Shown here: piece by piece, positions 16,606 to 25,981 of the stretch
How positions within the stretch are numbered: the first letter of the stretch is position 1
Layout of the letters: every line of letters begins with the position of its first letter
From: Geovibrio thiophilus
Lineage (GTDB): Bacteria; Chrysiogenota; Deferribacteres; Deferribacterales; Geovibrionaceae
NCBI RefSeq assembly: GCF_004087915.1
Contig: NZ_CP035108.1
Span: forward strand, 1,984,001-2,048,000
DNA length: 64,000 nucleotides
Direction of reading: 5' to 3'
The notes under the pieces: generated by a model
Told to the model about the DNA's origin: nothing
Database searches by the model: none
What the model saw: only the letters and a program-made list of their open reading frames with translations
Position numbers and translations under genes: made by a program

Positions 16606-16654
16606 TAATACCTCCGTTCTTCTCAAGGGAAGAAGACTGGGTAACCGTATGAGG

Positions 16655-17158
16655 CTATTTGAGAAGCTTGGTAAACGACCTTCCGTCGGCATATCCGTAA
16701 ACGTCAGCCGAACGCACAGCCGCAACACCCGCAGTCCCTGCCTCGCCTTCCAGAATTTCCACCATTGAATCGGGTGAAATTATCTTCACCGGTTCGCCGG
16801 TTAAATTACGGTTCCCATACAATGATACACCTTTATTTGAATAAGCCAAATTCTTTGTGAGAGTAAAATTGTCCACTTTTGAATTAATAGCGGTCAAGGT
16901 TTCCCTGTAAGCCACGAAAAGCTCTATAATCTGTTTGTATTTTTCCTCAATCGCCATGTTTCTGCGGTTGATTATCTCTATATCCTGTTTTACCTCATGA
17001 AGCTGGGCAGTAAGCTCTCCGAGCCGTTTGGAGTTCTCAGTTTCTCCGGCGGAGGAAAATCCGGCGAGTATCGCCTGCCCCGTTTCAACCTTCGGCTCCT
17101 TTGCACCGCAGGCAGCTAAAAAAGCACATACATAAATAAGACAGATAAGTTTTTTCAT
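16655..17158 (-). CDS. Putative lipoprotein with coiled coil, unknown function
   Basis: A 167-residue protein. The signal peptide ends in the lipobox FLAAC. A heptad-rich segment is at about 40-95 (LGELTAQLHEVKQDIEIINR), and a C-terminal beta-rich part (VSLYGNRNLTGEPVKIISP) looks like a small SH3-type domain. I do not recognise a family. I take the ATG at 17158 rather than 17173 because the lysine-rich signal peptide begins there. It is 49 bases upstream of fccA on the same strand, so it probably belongs to the fcc operon. Confidence 0.7.
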   Translation of the reverse strand: MKKLICLIYVCAFLAACGAKEPKVETGQAILAGFSSAGETENSKRLGELTAQLHEVKQDIEIINRRNMAIEEKYKQIIELFVAYRETLTAINSKVDNFTLTKNLAYSNKGVSLYGNRNLTGEPVKIISPDSMVEILEGEAGTAGVAAVRSADVYGYADGRSFTKLLK

Positions 17159-17218
17159 AAGAAGACACCCCATAATGCGGAAATTTTAAAAATACAGCCA
17201 CAAATACACTCAAACCCC

Positions 17219-17247
17219 TTGACTAAGGAGGTTTCTTTTGATATACA
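17219..17247 (+). promoter_or_regulatory. Sigma-70-type promoter of rpsT
   Basis: TTGACT (17219-17224), a 17-base spacer, then TATACA (17242-17247). It lies 31 bases upstream of the GTG start, giving a short leader. Confidence 0.75.
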
Positions 17248-17278
17248 TCACCTCTTACAAAAATACTAGAGGTGAAAA

Positions 17279-17542
17279 GTGGCCCACACACTTTGTGCTA
17301 ACAAAAGAATCAGACAGGACAGTAAAAAGGCTCTTGCGAACAAAGCGAATAAATCTAAAATGAGAACTGTCATCAAAAAATTTCTCGCGGCTGTATCAAG
17401 CGGAGATAAAGCAGTGGCAGCAGAAGCTTTTAAAAACGCCGAAGTCACAATAAGAAAAATCTCCACTAAAGGCGTGATTCACAAGAATCAGGCTTCCAGA
17501 AGAGTATCAAGGCTCGCTGTCCGTCTTAACGCAATGGGTTAA
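17279..17542 (+). CDS. rpsT: 30S ribosomal protein S20
   Basis: An 87-residue, Lys/Arg/Ala-rich helical protein with the S20 pattern: SKMRTVIKKFLAAV in the middle and KGVIHKNQASRRVSRLAVRL at the end. It binds 16S rRNA in the small subunit. The start is GTG at 17279, four bases after AGAGGTG; no ATG is available nearby. It has its own promoter and a hairpin after the stop, so it is probably monocistronic. Start codons other than AUG in rpsT are known in other bacteria and go with autoregulation, which may also apply here. Confidence 0.96.
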   Translation: MAHTLCANKRIRQDSKKALANKANKSKMRTVIKKFLAAVSSGDKAVAAEAFKNAEVTIRKISTKGVIHKNQASRRVSRLAVRLNAMG

Positions 17543-17557
17543 GTTTCAGATGATATA

Positions 17558-17586
17558 AACCCCGGCTATCGGATGATGTCGGGGTT
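17558..17586. terminator. Hairpin between convergent rpsT and ybaK
   Basis: AACCCCG pairs with CGGGGTT around a 15-base loop that can fold further. On the minus strand GGGGTTTATAT follows, so it can serve ybaK; on the plus strand it lies 15 bases past the rpsT stop. Confidence 0.6.
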
Positions 17587-17602
17587 AGCGTCTGATTCTC
17601 AT

Positions 17603-18082
17603 CTACTCAATCCCGACGTTCACCTTAACAGGCTTAAGCACTCTTTCCATATCCTTCGGATCCAGAATTACCAGAAACCCTCTTTTCCCCCCGTTTATCA
17701 GTATCTTACTGAGTTCAAAAATAGTCTCCTCTGCATAAACGGGCATTTGCTTCTTTGTGCCGAAAGGGGATGTTCCGCCGACCATGTAGCCTGTGTGCTT
17801 GTTAGCCGTGTTCGGATCGCAGGGATGCAGGGTCTTTGCTCCGATGAATCTGGCAAGATTTTTCAGGGAAATCTCCCTGTCCCCGTGCATAAGGACAATC
17901 ATCGGTTTTTTATTTTCATCTTCGACAATAATGGTTTTCACCACGATATGCTCTTCAACGCCAAGTTCTTTTGCGGACTGCGCCGTGCCGCCCTTCTCCA
18001 CATATTTGTATAAGTGCCCCTCAAAGGGAACCTTAGCCGCTCTCAAAACACGTATCGCCGGAGTAACGGGTAAATCTGCCAT
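17603..18082 (-). CDS. ybaK: Cys-tRNA(Pro)/Cys-tRNA(Cys) deacylase YbaK
   Basis: A 159-residue YbaK/EbsC-type editing enzyme. It hydrolyses Cys-tRNA(Pro) made in error by prolyl-tRNA synthetase. The sequence shows the N-terminal TPAIRVLRAAKVPFEGHLY, the region KTIIVEDENKKP with the conserved Lys, and the substrate-binding loop GYMVGGTSPFGTKKQMPVY. The length is typical. It stands alone between rpsT (convergent) and the meaB operon. Confidence 0.93.
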   Translation of the reverse strand: MADLPVTPAIRVLRAAKVPFEGHLYKYVEKGGTAQSAKELGVEEHIVVKTIIVEDENKKPMIVLMHGDREISLKNLARFIGAKTLHPCDPNTANKHTGYMVGGTSPFGTKKQMPVYAEETIFELSKILINGGKRGFLVILDPKDMERVLKPVKVNVGIE

Positions 18083-18241
18083 TGCCAGTGCCTCTCTGAA
18101 CTGAAATAATTAATAATATAGCATATTTTGAAGACTAATACAAAAAAAAGATATGACCGCCGCTCAGTGATTAGGGTTTTAAGGGAATTCGAGGGAACTT
18201 TTGCCTAAAAATTATCCCGCTTAAGATGAAAAAACAAAAAA

Positions 18242-19213
18242 CTAATATTTCCTGAAAGCGTCCAGAAGACGTTTTGAGGCAGCAGAGGGAGTGGTTATCC
18301 CTTTTGAAACTGCCTCCTGCACCTGCGGAAAGATGCCTTTTACGTTTTTATTATTGAGAAACAGTGACTTAAGGTCATCCATCAGCAGGCTCCACATCCA
18401 GTCCACTGACTGGCTGCGGCGTTTATCCTCAAATTCACCGGATTTTTCCATAGCCTCACGGAAGTTCATCAGCATTGTGCGGACTTCTTCCATCCCCTCA
18501 TTTTTCAGAGCACTCACAGTGAGCACAGGGACTGACCAGTTGCGGCTTCTGGGGCGGAGGATATGCAGGGCTGTGATGTATTGCGATTTGGCGAGATCTG
18601 TCTTGCTGCGGTCTATGTCCGCCTTGTTTATGACTACAGCGTCCGCAAGCTCCATGACACCTTTTTTGATCCCCTGAAGCTCATCACCCGCTGTTGCGAG
18701 CTGTAGCAGCATGAAGAAATCCACCATGGATGCCACGGCCGTTTCCGACTGCCCGACGCCGACGGTTTCCACTATGGCTACATCATACCCTGCCGCTTCG
18801 CAGAGGAGCATTGTCTCCCTTGTGCGTCTGGCGACGCCGCCTAGGGTGTCTCCGGCGGGGGAGGGACGTATGAATGCGTTGGGATCACGGGAAAGTTCCT
18901 CCATGCGTGTTTTATCGCCGAGGATGCTTCCGCCTGTTATCTGAGAGGATGGGTCAACGGCAAGCACCGCCACTTTGTGCCCCAAAGAGGTGAGATGCCT
19001 GCCGAAAGATTCGATGAATGTGCTTTTGCCCACGCCCGGAACGCCTGTGATGCCTACTCTGAGCGACCTGCCGGAGTGAGGCAGAAGCCTGTCCAGAAGC
19101 TTAGCCGCCTGTTCCGCATGCTCAGGTCTGCGGCTTTCTATCAGGGTTATCCCTTTTCCGATAGCCCTGACGCTGCCTTTTAGTATCTCCTGCGTGAGTA
19201 AGTCCAAATCCAT
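18242..19213 (-). CDS. meaB: MeaB/ArgK-type GTPase, methylmalonyl-CoA mutase chaperone
   Basis: A 323-residue G3E-type GTPase with P-loop GVPGVGKSTFIESFG at about 57-71, the Mg-binding Asp in VDPSSQITGGSILGDKTRM, the switch motif ETVGVGQSE and the guanine-specific NKAD. MeaB gates cobalamin loading of methylmalonyl-CoA mutase and protects it from inactivation. It is the last gene of the pathway operon, and its ATG overlaps the mutase TAA by one base (TAATG), so the two proteins should be made in step. Confidence 0.95.
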   Translation of the reverse strand: MDLDLLTQEILKGSVRAIGKGITLIESRRPEHAEQAAKLLDRLLPHSGRSLRVGITGVPGVGKSTFIESFGRHLTSLGHKVAVLAVDPSSQITGGSILGDKTRMEELSRDPNAFIRPSPAGDTLGGVARRTRETMLLCEAAGYDVAIVETVGVGQSETAVASMVDFFMLLQLATAGDELQGIKKGVMELADAVVINKADIDRSKTDLAKSQYITALHILRPRSRNWSVPVLTVSALKNEGMEEVRTMLMNFREAMEKSGEFEDKRRSQSVDWMWSLLMDDLKSLFLNNKNVKGIFPQVQEAVSKGITTPSAASKRLLDAFRKY

Positions 19214-21360
19214 TATGAGATTTTCTTTTTCCTTATGGCTTCCAGAGTTTCTCTGGCTGATTTTGTTATGGGAGTACCGGGACCGAAAATGCAGGCTGCT
19301 CCGGCGGCGTACAGCGCGTCATAATCCTGACGGGGGATAACCCCTCCGCAGACAATGACAACATCATCAGCTCCGAGCTTGCGCAGCTCTTCTGCCAGAT
19401 GAGGCACAAGGGTTTTATGACCTGCCGCGAGACTCGATACGCCTATGGCGTGAACATCGTTCTCCACTGCCATTTTAGCAGTTTCGGCAGGAGTCTGGAA
19501 CAGAGGTCCCACATCCACATCGAAACCGGCATCAGCAAAAGCCGTAGCCACAACCTTAGCGCCTCTGTCGTGTCCGTCCTGCCCCATTTTAGCGATGAGG
19601 ATTCTGGGTCTGCGCCCCTCCTCTTCGCTGAAGGAATCTATTTCTTTCTTAATTTGAGCAAAATCTTCACTGTCCTCAAACACTTTTCCGTACACTCCGG
19701 ATACAAGCTTAATTTCCGCCTTGTGCCTGCCGAAAACCTTTTCCATAGCGTCAGACATTTCACCGACTGAGGCACGCTTTCTCGCGGCATTCACACACGC
19801 TTCAAGGAGGTTGCCCTGCCCTGTCTCGGCGACTCTTGTTATCTCTTCAAGGGCTGCGCGGCATTCCGCCTCATTGCGCTCCGCACGGAGCCTTTGAAGG
19901 CGTTTTATCTGCGCCTCGCGAACCGCAGTGTTGTCGATGTCAAGCACGTCTATGGGGTTTTCCTTGGCGAGCCTGTACTTATTCACCCCGACGATAACAT
20001 CCTCGCCTATATCGATTTTCGCCTGCTTTCTCGCTGAGGATTCCTCGATCTTAAGCTTCGGCATGCCGGATTCGATTGCTTTTGTCATACCGCCGAGTGC
20101 GTCTATCTCTTTTATGAGCTTGCGCGCCTCGCTTATGAGCGATGCCGTCAACGACTCAACATAATATGAACCGCCCAGAGGGTCAACAACATTGCATATG
20201 CCTGTCTCTTCCTGAATTACAAGCTGCGTGTTTCTGGCTATGCGTGCCGAGTGGTCGGTGGGAAGAGCTATAGCCTCGTCCAGAGCGTTGGTATGCAGTG
20301 ACTGTGTTCCGCCCAGAACCGCAGCCATCGCCTCTATTGTGGTTCTGATGACGTTGTTGTAGGGATCCTGTTCGGTGAGGCTCCAGCCGGAGGTCTGGCA
20401 GTGGGTGCGGAGTGCGGAGGAGAGAACGTTTTTCGGGTTGAACTGACTCATAAGCTCCGCCCAGAGGAATCTTGCCGCGCGGAGCTTGGAGATCTCCATG
20501 AAGAAGTTCATGCCTATTGCGAAGAAGAACGAAAGTCTCGGCGCAAACTGATCGACCTCAAGTCCTTTTGCAATGGCTGCTTTCACATACTCAACGCCGT
20601 CAGCGAGAGTGAAGGCGAGTTCCTGAACATTGTTCGCTCCCGCCTCCTGAATGTGATAGCCGCTGATGGATATAGAGTTGAACTTCGGCATGTATTTGCT
20701 GGTATATTCTATGATGTCCGAAATAATGTTCATGGAGGGCTCAGGGGGATAGATGTATGTGTTTCGCACCATGAACTCTTTCAGTATGTCGTTCTGGATT
20801 GTGCCTGAAAGCTTGTCCTGAGTGACTCCCTGCTCCTCAGCGGCGATGATGTAAAGCGCCATAATGGGCAGAACCGCGCCGTTCATAGTCATTGACACGG
20901 AAACATCCGCAAGGGGAATGTCCTTGAACAGAATCTCCATGTCAAGGATAGAGTCGATTGCGACCCCCGCCTTGCCCACATCGCCCACCACTCTGGGATG
21001 GTCTGAGTCGTAGCCTCTGTGAGTGGCGAGATCGAACGCAACGGAAAGTCCCTGCTGACCTGCCGCGAGATTGCGGCGGTAGAAAGCGTTTGACTCCTCC
21101 GCTGTGGAGAAGCCCGCATACTGACGCACAGTCCACGGACGCCCCGCATACATTGTCGCCTTGGGACCGCGCATAAAGGGCGCAAATCCGGGGATTGTAT
21201 TTATATTTTCTAGTTTCTCAAGGTCTTCAAGCGTGTACAGCGGTTTTACTCTTATGCCTTCCGAAGTATCCCACATGAGGGATGAAACATCTTCCTTCTT
21301 AATCTCCTTCGCGGCGAGCTTTTCCCAGTCCTGCACGGTCTTTTTATCAAAACCTGCCAT
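19213..21360 (-). CDS. scpA: Adenosylcobalamin-dependent methylmalonyl-CoA mutase (single chain)
   Basis: A 715-residue single-chain mutase that isomerises (R)-methylmalonyl-CoA and succinyl-CoA. The N-terminal TIM barrel carries the substrate region ([38 protein letters not shown]). The C-terminal cobalamin domain at about 585-715 has the base-off motif [11 protein letters not shown] (D-x-H-x-x-G) and [11 protein letters not shown]. No separate small subunit is needed. It lies 89 bases after the biotin carrier gene and overlaps meaB. The operon suggests propionate oxidation, or propionate formation from succinyl-CoA. Confidence 0.96.
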   Translation of the reverse strand: MAGFDKKTVQDWEKLAAKEIKKEDVSSLMWDTSEGIRVKPLYTLEDLEKLENINTIPGFAPFMRGPKATMYAGRPWTVRQYAGFSTAEESNAFYRRNLAAGQQGLSVAFDLATHRGYDSDHPRVVGDVGKAGVAIDSILDMEILFKDIPLADVSVSMTMNGAVLPIMALYIIAAEEQGVTQDKLSGTIQNDILKEFMVRNTYIYPPEPSMNIISDIIEYTSKYMPKFNSISISGYHIQEAGANNVQELAFTLADGVEYVKAAIAKGLEVDQFAPRLSFFFAIGMNFFMEISKLRAARFLWAELMSQFNPKNVLSSALRTHCQTSGWSLTEQDPYNNVIRTTIEAMAAVLGGTQSLHTNALDEAIALPTDHSARIARNTQLVIQEETGICNVVDPLGGSYYVESLTASLISEARKLIKEIDALGGMTKAIESGMPKLKIEESSARKQAKIDIGEDVIVGVNKYRLAKENPIDVLDIDNTAVREAQIKRLQRLRAERNEAECRAALEEITRVAETGQGNLLEACVNAARKRASVGEMSDAMEKVFGRHKAEIKLVSGVYGKVFEDSEDFAQIKKEIDSFSEEEGRRPRILIAKMGQDGHDRGAKVVATAFADAGFDVDVGPLFQTPAETAKMAVENDVHAIGVSSLAAGHKTLVPHLAEELRKLGADDVVIVCGGVIPRQDYDALYAAGAACIFGPGTPITKSARETLEAIRKKKIS

Positions 21361-21449
21361 GTTGTTTTCTCCGTTTAAAAAGCGATGGGAGAACCGTCAC
21401 CGACTCTCCCTTCAACTATATCATTACAAGTTCAATTTTAAAACTCCGT

Positions 21450-21968
21450 CTATTCCACAACCGCCAGCTTATCTCCGGCAGCGACTGTCTGATCAGGCTT
21501 AACAAAAAGCTCCTGAACCACTCCGTCCTTCGGCGCCTTGATCTCGTTTTCCATCTTCATGGCAACGAGGATCATAAGCGGCTGACCCGCCTTGACCTCC
21601 TGCTCAGGCTCCACAAGAACCTTCCAGATCATGCCGGGCATCTGCGCCTCAATGACCTGACGCCCCTCAAGCCCTGCGGATGTGCGGAGCTTCATTAGAC
21701 GCTTCATCTCATCCAGAACCTCCACATCGAAGTGGTCGCCTCCCATGAGCACGGAGAAATTATCCCCTTTTTCTGTTACATCAATATCATAAGAGCGTCC
21801 GTCAATAATGATCGAATACAGGTTGTCACCCATCCGCGCGAAATCAACCGTGCTTTCTTTTCCGTCTATGCTGACGGTGAACACGTTTGAGGTTTCCTCA
21901 ACAATATCAATGGTGTATTCCTGTTCGCCCTTATCAACCGTCGCGAAGTACTGTCTTTTGGTTATCAT
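21450..21968 (-). CDS. Biotin carboxyl carrier subunit of an acyl-CoA carboxylase
   Basis: A 172-residue protein. The C-terminal 75 residues form a biotinyl domain with the biotin-accepting Lys at 138 in VAMKMEN. The N-terminal 95 residues resemble the region that precedes the biotin domain in propionyl-CoA carboxylase alpha chains. It lies 10 bases downstream of the biotin carboxylase gene, so it looks like an alpha chain split into two subunits. It carries carboxybiotin between the carboxylase and carboxyltransferase subunits. Confidence 0.9.
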   Translation of the reverse strand: MITKRQYFATVDKGEQEYTIDIVEETSNVFTVSIDGKESTVDFARMGDNLYSIIIDGRSYDIDVTEKGDNFSVLMGGDHFDVEVLDEMKRLMKLRTSAGLEGRQVIEAQMPGMIWKVLVEPEQEVKAGQPLMILVAMKMENEIKAPKDGVVQELFVKPDQTVAAGDKLAVVE

Positions 21969-21978
21969 TATCCACCCC

Positions 21979-23499
21979 TTATCCGAGCCTGTTTCCGAGG
22001 CTTGTCAGCCTGCCGAAACGCTTCCAGTTGCTTTCGCCCACGTCCCTTCTGGTGACTGAGCGCTGTGCCGAGATTTTTTCGCTCAATAGCTGCTTAATAG
22101 CCGCCGCGATGAGCGCCACGGAGGGATCCTTTCCCTCTTTGCGCTGAAGGTCTTCCATGTCGAACTTGGTGTCTATGAAGCTTGTGTCATAGTTGCCCGC
22201 AAGGAAGGTTTCGTTCTTCAGAACCCTCTGGTGGAAAGGGATGGATGTTTTTATGCCGCATACCTTGTACTCGGTAAGAATCCTTTTCATGGCGATTATG
22301 GCGCTCTCTCTGGTTTTGCCCACAGAGCAGACCTTCGCTATCATCGGGTCATAGTACAGGGGAACCTCATAGCCAGCAAAAGCGCCGCTCTCAACCCTGA
22401 CATTGGGACCGCCCGGAGTTTCGTACACGGTTATAAGTCCCGGTGAGGGAGCAAAGTTGTTGCTGGGGTCCTCTGCGTAAATCCTGCACTCGATGGCGTG
22501 TCCGGTTCTCACGATCTCTTCCTGTTTGTAGGTGAGGGGTTTGCCTTCCGCGACCTTGATCATCTCGGTTACTATGTCTACACCGGTTATGAGTTCGGAA
22601 ATCGGGTGCTCAACCTGAAGCCTTGTGTTCATCTCAAGGAAGTAGAAATCCTGATTCTCTCCCACGATAAACTCTAAGGTTCCGGCGCTGTAGTAACCTA
22701 TCGCTTTAACAGCTTTCACCGCGACATCATACATCTTAGCCCTTGTTTCATCATTGATAAAGGGTGAGGGAGCCTCCTCAATAACCTTCTGGTGGCGGCG
22801 CTGGATGGAGCATTCACGCTCAAAGAGGTGAAGCGCGTTGCCGTGCTTGTCGCCAAGAATCTGTATCTCCACATGGTGGGGACCTATGATGAATTTTTCG
22901 ATGTACATGTCTCCGTTGCCGAAAGCGTTTTCCGCCTCAGAGGAAGCCATGCGGAATGAGGATTCAAAATCCTCTTCTCCCTGAACAAGCCTCATGCCCT
23001 TTCCGCCGCCGCCGTGGACGGCTTTCAGCATGATCGGGTAACCTACTTCCCTTGCGGTTTTTTTCGCTTCCTCAATGTCACGGATTGCGTTCTTTGTTCC
23101 GGGAACAACAGGTACGCCCGCCTCAACCATTGCGTTTCTGGCGCCGGTTTTGGAGCCCATGAGCTTGATATGCTCCGCGGAGGGACCGATAAACACAACG
23201 CCCTCTTCCTCAAGACGCTGTACAAACGTCGGGTTTTCGGAGTAGAAGCCGTATCCCGGATGGATAGCGGCCCCTGCTTTCTTAGCGATTTCTATTATTT
23301 TGTCAGCTTTCAGGTAGCTTGTGTCGTTATCCGCTTCGGAGATGCAGTAAGCCTCGTCAGCGTATCTGACATGGGGAGCCGTTCTGTCCGCATGGGTGTA
23401 GATGGCAACGGTTTTGATGCCCAGCCTGCGGCAGGTTCTGAAAACCCTTATAGCTATTTCGCCTCTGTTGGCGACAAGTATTTTTTTAATATCAGGCAT
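21979..23499 (-). CDS. Biotin carboxylase subunit (acetyl/propionyl-CoA carboxylase)
   Basis: A 506-residue ATP-grasp enzyme that carboxylates biotin with ATP and bicarbonate. It has KILVANRGEIAIRVFRTCRRLG at the start, the glycine-rich ATP loop KAVHGGGGKGMR, and the catalytic block EMNTRLQVEHPISE. It is about 50 residues longer than typical AccC; the C-terminal tail (RKEGKDPSVALIAAAIKQLL) is the part that leads into the biotin domain in fused alpha chains. The context with carboxyltransferase, BCCP and mutase points to propionyl-CoA rather than acetyl-CoA as the substrate. Confidence 0.92.
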   Translation of the reverse strand: MPDIKKILVANRGEIAIRVFRTCRRLGIKTVAIYTHADRTAPHVRYADEAYCISEADNDTSYLKADKIIEIAKKAGAAIHPGYGFYSENPTFVQRLEEEGVVFIGPSAEHIKLMGSKTGARNAMVEAGVPVVPGTKNAIRDIEEAKKTAREVGYPIMLKAVHGGGGKGMRLVQGEEDFESSFRMASSEAENAFGNGDMYIEKFIIGPHHVEIQILGDKHGNALHLFERECSIQRRHQKVIEEAPSPFINDETRAKMYDVAVKAVKAIGYYSAGTLEFIVGENQDFYFLEMNTRLQVEHPISELITGVDIVTEMIKVAEGKPLTYKQEEIVRTGHAIECRIYAEDPSNNFAPSPGLITVYETPGGPNVRVESGAFAGYEVPLYYDPMIAKVCSVGKTRESAIIAMKRILTEYKVCGIKTSIPFHQRVLKNETFLAGNYDTSFIDTKFDMEDLQRKEGKDPSVALIAAAIKQLLSEKISAQRSVTRRDVGESNWKRFGRLTSLGNRLG

Positions 23500-23511
23500 T
23501 TTGTCCTCCTC

Positions 23512-25056
23512 TTAAAGCGGCAGGTTGTCGTGCTTCTTGGGCGGGTTGGACTGCCTTTTGTTCGCAAGAAGCTCAAAAGCCTGAATTATTTTCGGTCTGG
23601 TTAATTCGGGCAGGATTATTTCGTCTATGAAGCCCAATTCAGCAGCTCTGTAAGGATTGGCGAAGGTTTCCCTGTATTCGTCAACCTTCTGCTTCTGAAG
23701 AGCCGCGGGATCACTCGCGCTTGTGATCTCTTTTTTATAAAGGATCTGCGCCGCGCCGTCCGGTCCCATAACAGCTATCTCCGCCGTGGGGAAGGCGTAG
23801 TTAATGTCGCCTCTCACATGCTTGGAGCTGAGAACATCATAGGCTCCGCCGTATGCCTTTCTGGTAATCACCGTGACCTTGGGCACTGTGGATTCGCAGT
23901 AAGCATAGAGAAGCTTCGCGCCGTGGCGGATTATGCCGCCGTATTCCTGCGCAACGCCGGGCATAAAGCCGGGAACATCCACAAGGGTAAGGAGCGGAAT
24001 GTTAAACGCATCGCAGAAGCGGACAAATCTGGCTGCTTTAACCGATGAGTCAATATCAAGAGCACCCGCCATAATTGCCGGCTGGTTGGCTACTATGCCC
24101 ACAGTTCTGCCGTTGAGACGGCAGAAGCCTATGATGATGTTTTTCGCGAAATGCTCCTGTATCTCAAAGAAGTTACCGTCATCAACTATTTTATGTATAA
24201 GATCGTGCATGTCGTAGGGTTTGTTGGCATCAACCGGAATTATGTCATGAATAGACATTTCAGGTCTGTTGGGGTCGTCTTTAGTGGGAACTATGGGCGC
24301 TTCCTCCATGTTGTTGGAGGGGATGAAGCTGAAGAGTTCTCTGATTCTGAGAAGGCAGTCCTCATCGTTTTCCGTGGCGAAGTGGGCAACACCGCTTTTG
24401 GAGTTGTGGGTCATAGCCCCGCCAAGCTGCTCCTTGGTCACATCCTCGCTGGTCACTGTTTTAACAACCTCGGGACCGGTGATGAACATGTAGCTGGTAT
24501 CCTTAACCATGAAGGTGAAGTCCGTAAGCGCGGGTGAATACACAGCACCGCCCGCGCAGGGTCCCATGATAGCGCTTATCTGGGGAACAACGCCTGAGGA
24601 GAGAGTGTTTCTGAGGAAAATGTCGGCATAGCCCGCAAGAGACATAACGCCTTCGTGAATCCTCGCGCCGCCGGAATCGTTAAGACCTATGACAGGGCAG
24701 CCGAGCTCAATTGCCTTGTCCATAATTTTGCAGATTTTTTTGGCGAACATTTCGGAAAGAGAACCGCCGAGAACAGTAAAATCCTGAGAGAAAACAAAGA
24801 CAGTTCTTCCGTTGATTTTTCCGTAGCCTGTAACAACACCGTCGCCGAAGACTTTGCTCTTTTCCATGCCGAAGTTGGTGCATCTGTGAACCACGAACTT
24901 ATCAAGCTCAACGAAAGTTCCTTTATCAAGGAGTTTGTCGATTCTTTCGCGGGCGCTGAGCTTACCCTGCTCGTGCTGTTTCTTGATCCTGTCCAGACCG
25001 CCTCCCAGTTCTGCAATACTGTTAAGCTCCTGGAACTTTTTGATTTTCTCTTTCAT
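23512..25056 (-). CDS. pccB: Propionyl-CoA carboxylase beta (carboxyltransferase) subunit
   Basis: A 514-residue protein with two crotonase-like halves, as in PccB/MmdA. Signatures include [18 protein letters not shown] near the start, the acyl-CoA-binding [29 protein letters not shown], and [15 protein letters not shown] in the C-terminal half. I start at 25056, where GGGGGA precedes the ATG; the ORF could extend to 25101 without support. It is the first gene of the operon. A decarboxylase (MmdA) role would need a membrane beta subunit, which is not present here, and a biotin carboxylase is, so carboxylation is favoured. Confidence 0.92.
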   Translation of the reverse strand: MKEKIKKFQELNSIAELGGGLDRIKKQHEQGKLSARERIDKLLDKGTFVELDKFVVHRCTNFGMEKSKVFGDGVVTGYGKINGRTVFVFSQDFTVLGGSLSEMFAKKICKIMDKAIELGCPVIGLNDSGGARIHEGVMSLAGYADIFLRNTLSSGVVPQISAIMGPCAGGAVYSPALTDFTFMVKDTSYMFITGPEVVKTVTSEDVTKEQLGGAMTHNSKSGVAHFATENDEDCLLRIRELFSFIPSNNMEEAPIVPTKDDPNRPEMSIHDIIPVDANKPYDMHDLIHKIVDDGNFFEIQEHFAKNIIIGFCRLNGRTVGIVANQPAIMAGALDIDSSVKAARFVRFCDAFNIPLLTLVDVPGFMPGVAQEYGGIIRHGAKLLYAYCESTVPKVTVITRKAYGGAYDVLSSKHVRGDINYAFPTAEIAVMGPDGAAQILYKKEITSASDPAALQKQKVDEYRETFANPYRAAELGFIDEIILPELTRPKIIQAFELLANKRQSNPPKKHDNLPL

Positions 25057-25354
25057 GAAAGTCCCCCATTTTTTTCTTATATGGCTCAAATATAAAAACA
25101 TAATTTATAATCCGTGTCAACTGTCAATATAAGTTTTCATAATATAATCAAACACTTTTTGTTTGTTTATTTATCAGTTGTTTATAGAACACAAATATTC
25201 ATAACGATATTATGAACCAGGATCAGTTAAACTGTTATTATGGTTTTTAACACATGAAAGCAGCGAGATTTTCCATAATCAGAAATGATTTGAGAGTTTC
25301 ACAGAATAGCACGAGAGTTATTGTTTATCAGGTTTTTAGAGCTTGAAAACTGTT
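25057..25354 (-). promoter_or_regulatory. Upstream region of the propionyl-CoA carboxylase operon
   Basis: No gene is visible. On the minus strand TTGACA (complement of 25122-25127) lies upstream of AT-rich sequence that could hold a -10 element 16-17 bases on, but the match is poor. The rest, between this and the mqnB stop at 25355, is AT-rich with no clear hairpin or motif. Confidence 0.3.
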
Positions 25355-25981
25355 TTAGAATATACTTTGAAAAAGGGTTCCTAAAGACCTGAGAGCGGGT
25401 TTAAGATCCCATTCCTGCTTTGTTCTTTCACCGCAGTAGTTTGAAATGCTTCTGACCTGCATTGTCCTGACATTGAAACGAGCAGCCGAGAGTCCGACGG
25501 ATGCGCCCTCCATATTCTCAACAGAGGCACCGGTCTTATTATAATAAAGATTTGCGAGGTTATCACACGAACTGAGGAGGGATACAGTATTAGACACTGC
25601 CTCATTGAGAGAGGGTATTTTTTCAAATATAGTGAAATTATTTTCGCATACAGGGAAACCCTCTTCCCCTAAAAGCCTTATATCAGACCCGAAAAAGAGC
25701 GCTTCATCCACAAACCAGTCTTTAACCACACTGACAATATCACCGGTTTTAAGCCCGCTTTGCCTGTAAGCACCGCATATTCCTGCGAGAAGCGCCTGCT
25801 CAGGACGGATTTCGGAAAAAATAAGCGCAGATGAAAAAGCGGCGTTGGTTTTCGTGACTCCGGTAATGAATACCCGCATACCCTTCCACTCGCCGTTGAG
25901 AATGCCGTATTTCCATTCGTTGAGAGTGATTTTGCCCAGCGAGCCGTACAGTTCGTTCACAGTGGGAAACAGGAGTATCAT
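25355..25981 (-). CDS. mqnB: Futalosine hydrolase / related nucleosidase
   Basis: A 208-residue phosphorylase/nucleosidase-fold protein. It has LLAGICGAYRQSGLKTGDIV, the catalytic region VENMEGASVGLSAARF (Glu in ME), and RSISNYCGERTKQEWDLKPAL near the end, matching MqnB-type proteins better than MTA/SAH nucleosidase. MqnB cleaves futalosine in the alternative menaquinone pathway, which fits a menaquinone-dependent anaerobe. It abuts the start of the radical SAM gene's stop with no gap, so both belong to one operon with metF. Confidence 0.75.
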   Translation of the reverse strand: MILLFPTVNELYGSLGKITLNEWKYGILNGEWKGMRVFITGVTKTNAAFSSALIFSEIRPEQALLAGICGAYRQSGLKTGDIVSVVKDWFVDEALFFGSDIRLLGEEGFPVCENNFTIFEKIPSLNEAVSNTVSLLSSCDNLANLYYNKTGASVENMEGASVGLSAARFNVRTMQVRSISNYCGERTKQEWDLKPALRSLGTLFQSIF

